Source of the DNA: Pseudomonadota bacterium | GTDB lineage: Bacteria; Pseudomonadota; Gammaproteobacteria; Enterobacterales; Enterobacteriaceae | Direction: 5' to 3' | Length of the DNA stretch: 10,316 nucleotides | Assembly (NCBI GenBank): GCA_023425455.1 | Contig: JAFACP010000296.1 | Span: forward strand, 1 to 10,316 | Shown here: piece by piece, positions 5,931 to 10,316 of the stretch | Layout: each line of letters begins with the position of its first letter | Numbering within the stretch: the first letter of the stretch is position 1 | Made by a program: the position numbers and the translations under genes | The notes under the pieces: model-generated | Seen by the model: the letters and a program-made list of their open reading frames with translations, nothing else | The model's database searches: none | Told to the model about the DNA's origin: nothing

Positions 5931-5959
5931 AGTACAACAATTGTCGGGCGTTTTGTCCA
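5931..5959 (-). promoter_or_regulatory. Predicted sigma-70 promoter for cspE
   Basis: On the minus strand TGGACA (5959-5954) and TGTACT (5936-5931) are spaced by 17 bp: five of six and four of six consensus bases. Expected start is near 5924, giving a leader of about 43 nt. Another T-rich element, TTGTCA (minus strand, about 5980), lies farther upstream and could serve a second start. Confidence 0.55.
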
Positions 5960-6071
5960 GCGGATCTTTGATAAAAAGTGACAAAAGTCGCGTTAATTTT
6001 TACTGGCCGATTTTTATCCTTCTGGATCCAATACCGGTATGTTTTTTCGCCAAAAGGTTACGTTAATTCAG

Positions 6072-6635
6072 TTAAAACTGAAAACGCATCCAGGCAAAGT
6101 AAACGTTTCCGTTGTTATATGTCCCCGGAATATAGGTCATCTGGAATGTGGCAGGACCGTAGCCAATGGACGCCAGCGGCAACAGTACCGGAATCGGGAT
6201 ATAGTTCCAGTTATCGCGGGCGGTGAAGCCTGCGGTATAACCCAGACCGAGACGGAAATTGTCGTCCGCTAACGGGCGCCATGTTTTCTCCCAGCCGTAA
6301 CCGCCAATAGGCTCCCACTTGTTAAAAGAGTCCTTAAAGGCCATCAGGTACAAGCCGTGCCAGTTGCCTTTGTCATCCCAACGCGACTGGCCGAAACCGG
6401 CACCCCAGGGACGTTCGTTGTAGCGATCCGTCTTTTCTTTGTCGTACGCAAAACGTGCATGCCAGGTGATTGCCGGGACATAAAGATCGTAATGCTCTGG
6501 CGCACGCCATGTTTCGGCAACGTTATCCGTAAACGTTGAGAACCAGCCTTTATCCTCTGCCTGCGCAATAGACGCAAACGTTAACTGTGCAAAAATAAAC
6601 AATAAAATCAGGGAAAATTTATTACGTACACTCAC
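6072..6635 (-). CDS. pagP: Lipid IV-A/lipid A palmitoyltransferase PagP
   Basis: PagP is an 8-stranded outer-membrane beta-barrel that moves palmitate from phospholipid to lipid A, giving resistance to cationic peptides. The GTG at 6635 gives 187 residues (E. coli 186) with a 26-residue signal peptide ending ASIAQA; mature protein is 161 residues. An ATG 14 codons upstream (6677) adds hydrophilic residues before the signal peptide and overlaps a likely -10 box, so I prefer the GTG. In mature numbering the catalytic residues H33 (ITWHARF), D76 and S77 (FKDSF) are present. G88, which sets the floor of the acyl pocket and C16 selectivity, is kept (GGYGW). The C-terminal strand ends in F, the outer-membrane assembly signal. 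The neighbour upstream is cusA, not dcuC as in E. coli; cspE follows. Confidence 0.94.
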   Translation of the reverse strand: MSVRNKFSLILLFIFAQLTFASIAQAEDKGWFSTFTDNVAETWRAPEHYDLYVPAITWHARFAYDKEKTDRYNERPWGAGFGQSRWDDKGNWHGLYLMAFKDSFNKWEPIGGYGWEKTWRPLADDNFRLGLGYTAGFTARDNWNYIPIPVLLPLASIGYGPATFQMTYIPGTYNNGNVYFAWMRFQF

Positions 6636-6677
6636 AATGCAATTACCATTCTTAGTATTTGAGGCAAAGTTTACCAT

Positions 6678-6706
6678 AGAATAGTTGAATGAAGGCTTAA
6701 CAACAT
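6678..6706 (-). promoter_or_regulatory. Possible pagP promoter
   Basis: On the minus strand TATTCT (6683-6678) is a fair -10; 17 bp upstream is ATGTTG (6706-6701), a poor -35. That pattern fits an activator-dependent promoter; pagP is PhoP-activated in Salmonella, but I find no clear pair of PhoP half-sites. Start near 6671 would lie inside the longer pagP reading frame, supporting the GTG start at 6635. Confidence 0.35.
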
Positions 6707-6753
6707 CAGCCTTACTCCTAATTCATTGCACCATTCTGGGAATATTCCTACAC

Positions 6754-6787
6754 AAAAGTCCTGCATACCGGAATAATAGTATGCAGG
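6754..6787 (-). terminator. Probable terminator of the cus operon
   Basis: CCTGCATAC (6760-6768) and GTATGCAGG (6779-6787) form a perfect 9-bp stem with a 10-nt loop, eight bases after the cusA stop. On the minus strand it is followed by ACTTTTG, a short T-run, so termination may be incomplete. Confidence 0.55.
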
Positions 6788-6795
6788 AACGGCAT

Positions 6796-9700
6796 TTAAC
6801 GTTGATGGAGTAACTTGTAGAGTGCCGGAATAACCAGCATTGACAACAGCGGCGCCGTGATCATCCCACCGATCATCGGCGCAGCAATACGCTGCATGAC
6901 CTCGGAACCACTGCCGCCGCCCCACATAATCGGCAGCAGCCCAGCCATGATAGTCGCCACCGTCATCACCTTCGGACGTACGCGCAACACGGCCCCTTCG
7001 TGGATGGCCCGCATCAGCATCGTGTTTCCCCCTTCGGGATCGCGGGCGCGATATTTATCCAGCGCGTGGTTTAAATAGAGCACCATAATTACGCCAAATT
7101 CTGCGGAAACCCCCGACAACGCGATGAACCCGACGGCCCCGGCCACCGATAAATTATATTCCAGCAGCCACAACAGCCACACGCCACCAATAAGTGCGAA
7201 CGGTAATGTCCCCATTATTATCAGGACATCTGAAACGCGTTTAAACGTCAGCCACAGCAGGATAAATATAATCATTAGCGTTACCGGCAATACTATTTTA
7301 AGTTTCGCCGTCGCTCGCTCAAGATATTCAAACTGCCCTGACCAGGTGAGAGAAACACCCTGCGGCAGGGTCACCTCGTTTGCCACGCGCTGCTGCATTT
7401 CATCAACCGCAGACTTGAGATCGCGCCCGCGCAAATCCACATAAATCCAGTTGGAAAGACGCGCATTCTCGCTTTTTAACATCGGCGGACCTTCGGTAAC
7501 GACGATCGTGGCCAGCTCCCCTAACGCCACCTGGCTGCCGTTCACCGTGACGACCGGCAATGCCCGTAGCTTATCGACATTATCCCGGAGATCGCGCGGA
7601 TAACGCAGGTTGACAGGATAACGCTCACGTCCCTGAAGCACTTCACCGATATTCTCGCCCCCCACCAGCGTTGAGACCATGCTTTGCAGTTCATCAACCG
7701 ATACCCCGTAACGTGCCGCTTTCTGCCGGTCAATTTGAATATCAACATAGCGGCCTCCGGTCAGCCGCTCGGCAAGCGCCGAGGTGACACCCGGAACCGT
7801 CTTCACCACCTGCTCAATGTGCTGTGCGACGCGTTCAATATCGGCAATATTATTGCCGTTCACCTTAATCCCTACCGGACTTTTTATCCCGGTCGCCAGC
7901 ATATCCAGCCGGTTGCGGATCGGCGGCACCCAGACATTAGCAATACCGGGCACTGACACCGTTTTATCCAGTTCGTCCACCAGTTTTTGCGGGGTCATCC
8001 CCGCCCGCCACTCACTGCGCGGCTTAAAGTGAATGGTGGTTTCGAGCATGGTTAACGGCGCGGGATCGGTGGCAGATTCAGCTCTCCCGGCTTTGCCAAA
8101 TACGCTCGCCACTTCGGGAACGCTCTTGATCAGCCGGTCGGTTTGCTGCAGCAGCCTTGAGGCTTCACGGGCGGAAATACCCGGCAGCGTCGACGGCATA
8201 TACAGTAAATCGCCTTCATCCAGCGGCGGCATAAACTCGCTCCCCAGCCGGCTGAGCGGCCAGAGCGTCGCGAGTAACAGCGCAAACGCCAGCACCAGCG
8301 TGGTTTTAGGGAACGACAGCACCTTGTCCAGCAGCGGCTCGTAAAGGCGGATCAAAACGCGGTTTACCGGATTGGCTTTTTCATCGGGGATCCTGCCACG
8401 AATGAAATAGCCCATCAGCACCGGAACCAGGGTGATCCCAAGGCCCGCGGCGACCGCCATCGACCAGGTTTTGGTGAACGCCAGCGGCGAGAACATCCGC
8501 CCTTCCTGCGCCTCGAGGGAAAATACCGGAATAAAGGAGAGGGTGATGATCAGCAGGCTACAAAACAGCGCAGGCCCCACCTCCGTGGCCGCCTGTCCCG
8601 CCAGCTGCCAGTAATCTGCGGATGAAGGCTCTTTACCCGGATTGTCATGCCGCCACTGCTCCAGCACCTTGTGCATATTCTCAATCATCACAATGGCCGC
8701 ATCCACCATCGCCCCGATGGCTATCGCGATCCCCCCCAGAGACATAATATTGGCGTTGATGCCCTGATAGTGCATGACCACAAACGCGCCGAGGATCCCG
8801 AGCGGTAAAGAGACGATCGCCACCAGCGCGGAGCGGAAATGAAACAGGAACAACACGCACACCGCCACCACCACCACAAACTCTTCCAGCAGCTTATGGG
8901 TCAGGGTTTTCACCGATGCTTCTATCAGCGTTGAGCGGTCATACACCGGGACAATTTCCACCCCCTGCGGCAAGGTTTTCTGCAGCGCATTGAGCTTCTC
9001 TTTTACCGCATGAATGGTCTCCAGCGCATTGCGGCCATAACGCATGATGACCACGCCGCCAGCGACTTCGCCTTCACCGTTCAGTTCGGCCACACCGCGA
9101 CGAATTTCAGGCCCGAGGCCGATGCTCGCGACATCCTTCAGCAGGATCGGGACGCCGTCACGACTGGCGATCACGACATTGCGAAAATCGTCCAGTGAAC
9201 GCAAATAGCCGGTGGTGCGTACCATATATTCCGCCTCCCCCATCTCCAGCAGCGCACCGCCGCTCTCCTTGTTGGCGGCCTGTACGGCCCTGGCAAGCTG
9301 ACCGTGGGTAATATTCAACGCCCGCATTCTGGCGGGGTCAGCGACTATCTGATATTGCCGTACCATCCCGCCGATGCTGGCCACTTCCGAGACATCAGGC
9401 ACCGTTTTAAGCTCGAATTTCAGCGTCCAGTCCTGAATCGCACGCAGATCGGCCAGGCTGTGCTTGCCGCTACGGTCAATCAGGGCGTATTCGTAGATCC
9501 AGCCAACGCCCGTGGCATCCGGGCCCAGTGAAACCTTCACCCCGGCCGGAAATTGCGACTGCACCTGGCTTAAATATTCCAGAACCCGGGAGCGCGCCCA
9601 GTAAAGGTCCGTTCCGTCCTCGAACAACACATACACATAAGCGTCACCAAACATGGAAAAACCACGCACCGTTTTGGCACCCGGCACCGAGAGCATCGAG

Positions 9701-9912
9701 GTGGTGAGAGGCCAGGTTACCTGGTCCTCAATGATCTGCGGCGCTTTGCCCGGATAGCTCGCCTTAACGATAACCTGCACATCAGAGAGATCAGGCAGCG
9801 CATCAAGCGGTGCGCGCTGCACCGCCCACCAGCCCCAACCGGCCATGACGACAGCGGCAAGGATCACCAGAAGACGGTTGCGTAGCGAAGCCCGAATCAC
9901 GGCCGCGATCAT
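6796..9912 (-). CDS. cusA: Cu(I)/Ag(I) efflux RND transporter CusA (heavy-metal efflux type)
   Basis: 1038 residues (E. coli CusA 1047). CusA is the proton-driven inner-membrane pump of the CusCBA tripartite system, expelling Cu(I) and Ag(I). RND layout is clear: TM1 about 9-30, first periplasmic loop 31-340, TM2-6 about 340-505, TM7 about 537-556, second loop to 870, TM8-12 about 872-1034. The three-methionine metal site is M572, M622 and M671 (E. coli M573, M623, M672). Proton-relay residues are D404, E938 and K981. The membrane methionine pairs M390/M1006, M402/M485 and M409/M500 are kept, but the periplasmic pair (E. coli M271/M755) is I270 and N754. Overall it looks clearly diverged from E. 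coli CusA, so SilA or another HME-RND subfamily name is possible. ATG at 9912 overlaps the cusB stop (ATGA). Confidence 0.93.
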   Translation of the reverse strand: MIAAVIRASLRNRLLVILAAVVMAGWGWWAVQRAPLDALPDLSDVQVIVKASYPGKAPQIIEDQVTWPLTTSMLSVPGAKTVRGFSMFGDAYVYVLFEDGTDLYWARSRVLEYLSQVQSQFPAGVKVSLGPDATGVGWIYEYALIDRSGKHSLADLRAIQDWTLKFELKTVPDVSEVASIGGMVRQYQIVADPARMRALNITHGQLARAVQAANKESGGALLEMGEAEYMVRTTGYLRSLDDFRNVVIASRDGVPILLKDVASIGLGPEIRRGVAELNGEGEVAGGVVIMRYGRNALETIHAVKEKLNALQKTLPQGVEIVPVYDRSTLIEASVKTLTHKLLEEFVVVVAVCVLFLFHFRSALVAIVSLPLGILGAFVVMHYQGINANIMSLGGIAIAIGAMVDAAIVMIENMHKVLEQWRHDNPGKEPSSADYWQLAGQAATEVGPALFCSLLIITLSFIPVFSLEAQEGRMFSPLAFTKTWSMAVAAGLGITLVPVLMGYFIRGRIPDEKANPVNRVLIRLYEPLLDKVLSFPKTTLVLAFALLLATLWPLSRLGSEFMPPLDEGDLLYMPSTLPGISAREASRLLQQTDRLIKSVPEVASVFGKAGRAESATDPAPLTMLETTIHFKPRSEWRAGMTPQKLVDELDKTVSVPGIANVWVPPIRNRLDMLATGIKSPVGIKVNGNNIADIERVAQHIEQVVKTVPGVTSALAERLTGGRYVDIQIDRQKAARYGVSVDELQSMVSTLVGGENIGEVLQGRERYPVNLRYPRDLRDNVDKLRALPVVTVNGSQVALGELATIVVTEGPPMLKSENARLSNWIYVDLRGRDLKSAVDEMQQRVANEVTLPQGVSLTWSGQFEYLERATAKLKIVLPVTLMIIFILLWLTFKRVSDVLIIMGTLPFALIGGVWLLWLLEYNLSVAGAVGFIALSGVSAEFGVIMVLYLNHALDKYRARDPEGGNTMLMRAIHEGAVLRVRPKVMTVATIMAGLLPIMWGGGSGSEVMQRIAAPMIGGMITAPLLSMLVIPALYKLLHQR

Positions 9913-10316
9913 GGTTTCACCTCCGGCATCACACTGCGAAGGCTGGCTTCGGAATCAATCAGGAACTGCCCGGAGCTGACCACGGTATCGCCCTCTTTCA
10001 GGCCCGAACGAATTTCCGTCCAGCCCTCTGCCGTCAGACCCGTCTCCACCGTTACCGGGTGGAAGTAGCCATCCCCGGTCGCCAGCAGCAGTCGCGAACG
10101 GTCACCGCTATTGATCACCGCCTCTTCAGGAACCGCCAGCACCGGCGGACGCTGTGCCGCCTGTGAGCGTGACACGGTTAGATACATTCCCGGTTTTAGC
10201 TTCTGGTCGGGGTTTTTCAGCACAATACGCGCCTTAAGCGTCCGGGTGGCGGTGTCCATCTGGGGCAACAGTTCACTGACCGTGCCGTGGAACTGCGCTC
10301 CGGGCCAGCTTTCGCT
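9909..10316 (-). CDS. cusB: Efflux RND periplasmic adaptor CusB, C-terminal part
   Basis: The frame is open to the right edge, giving the last 135 residues; the start, signal peptide, metal-binding N-terminus and helical hairpin are outside. Visible are the end of a beta-barrel domain ([20 protein letters not shown], then GMYLTVSR) and the membrane-proximal domain ([30 protein letters not shown]). This is the pattern of the membrane fusion proteins that link HME-RND pumps to the outer-membrane channel and, in CusB, take metal from CusF. The E. coli protein carries a longer, His-containing tail after the same SEA motif; here it ends soon after, at EVKP. The stop TGA overlaps the cusA start by four bases, so cusB and cusA are translationally coupled. 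Confidence 0.92.
   Translation of the reverse strand, partial: SESWPGAQFHGTVSELLPQMDTATRTLKARIVLKNPDQKLKPGMYLTVSRSQAAQRPPVLAVPEEAVINSGDRSRLLLATGDGYFHPVTVETGLTAEGWTEIRSGLKEGDTVVSSGQFLIDSEASLRSVMPEVKP

Noticed and set aside
6031..6045. Palindromes TGGATCCA and ATACCGGTAT between pagP and cspE
   Set aside because: Short restriction-site-like palindromes without T-runs or repeated copies; no support for a regulatory site.
6636..6760. PhoP box before pagP
   Set aside because: Only weak single half-sites (for example TAAAC with a poor partner 11 bases away) are visible; not enough to call.
6857..8344. Several 70-106 codon frames on the plus strand inside cusA
   Set aside because: All lie antisense to a full-length, motif-complete RND pump; high GC makes long antisense frames common.
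1..10316. CRISPR array, prophage, insertion sequence, tRNA or rRNA
   Set aside because: No spaced direct repeats, transposase, integrase, terminal repeats or RNA-gene sequence was seen anywhere in the window.

Overview
The window is chromosomal DNA from a member of the Enterobacteriaceae. The gene order dacA-ybeD-lipB-ybeF-lipA / tatE-ybeM / crcB / cspE-pagP matches the E. coli K-12 chromosome, and several products (CspE, TatE, LipA, the DacA tail) are almost the same as E. coli's as I remember them. The genus is not decidable from this window; Enterobacter, Citrobacter, Kosakonia or a relative are all possible.

Layout, left to right. Bases 1-1386 (+): the 3' end of dacA (penicillin-binding protein 5), ybeD and lipB, each with its own promoter or hairpin. 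Bases 1387-1676: an AT-rich gap with several inverted repeats leading into ybeF (LysR regulator, 1677-2630, +). lipA (2838-3803, +) ends at a strong bidirectional terminator facing tatE (3883-4086, -) and ybeM (4212-5000, -). crcB (5069-5452, +) diverges from ybeM. It is followed by an unusual leader with a 5-codon ORF and a 28-aa single-membrane-span ORF, then a terminator shared with cspE (5672-5881, -) and pagP (6072-6635, -). From 6796 to the right edge the window leaves the E. coli gene order: cusA (complete) and cusB (3' part) of a copper/silver RND efflux system occupy the place next to pagP where E. coli has dcuC.

How the genes work together. LipB moves octanoate from ACP to lipoyl domains and LipA inserts the two sulphurs; their genes flank the regulator gene ybeF and have the same extended -10 element. 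DacA, TatE, CrcB, PagP and CusBA all act at the envelope: peptidoglycan trimming, folded-protein export, fluoride export, lipid A palmitoylation and Cu(I)/Ag(I) extrusion. YbeM is a metabolite-repair amidase and CspE an RNA chaperone.

The most interesting items are: (1) the crcB-cspE intergenic leader, where an 11-bp stem hides the ribosome binding site of the 28-aa ORF while its loop displays the site and start codon of the 5-codon ORF, whose stop overlaps the next start; (2) a CusA that keeps the three-methionine copper site and three membrane methionine pairs but has lost both members of the periplasmic pair; (3) two places where a promoter fires just before the upstream gene's hairpin, so the new mRNA starts with that hairpin.
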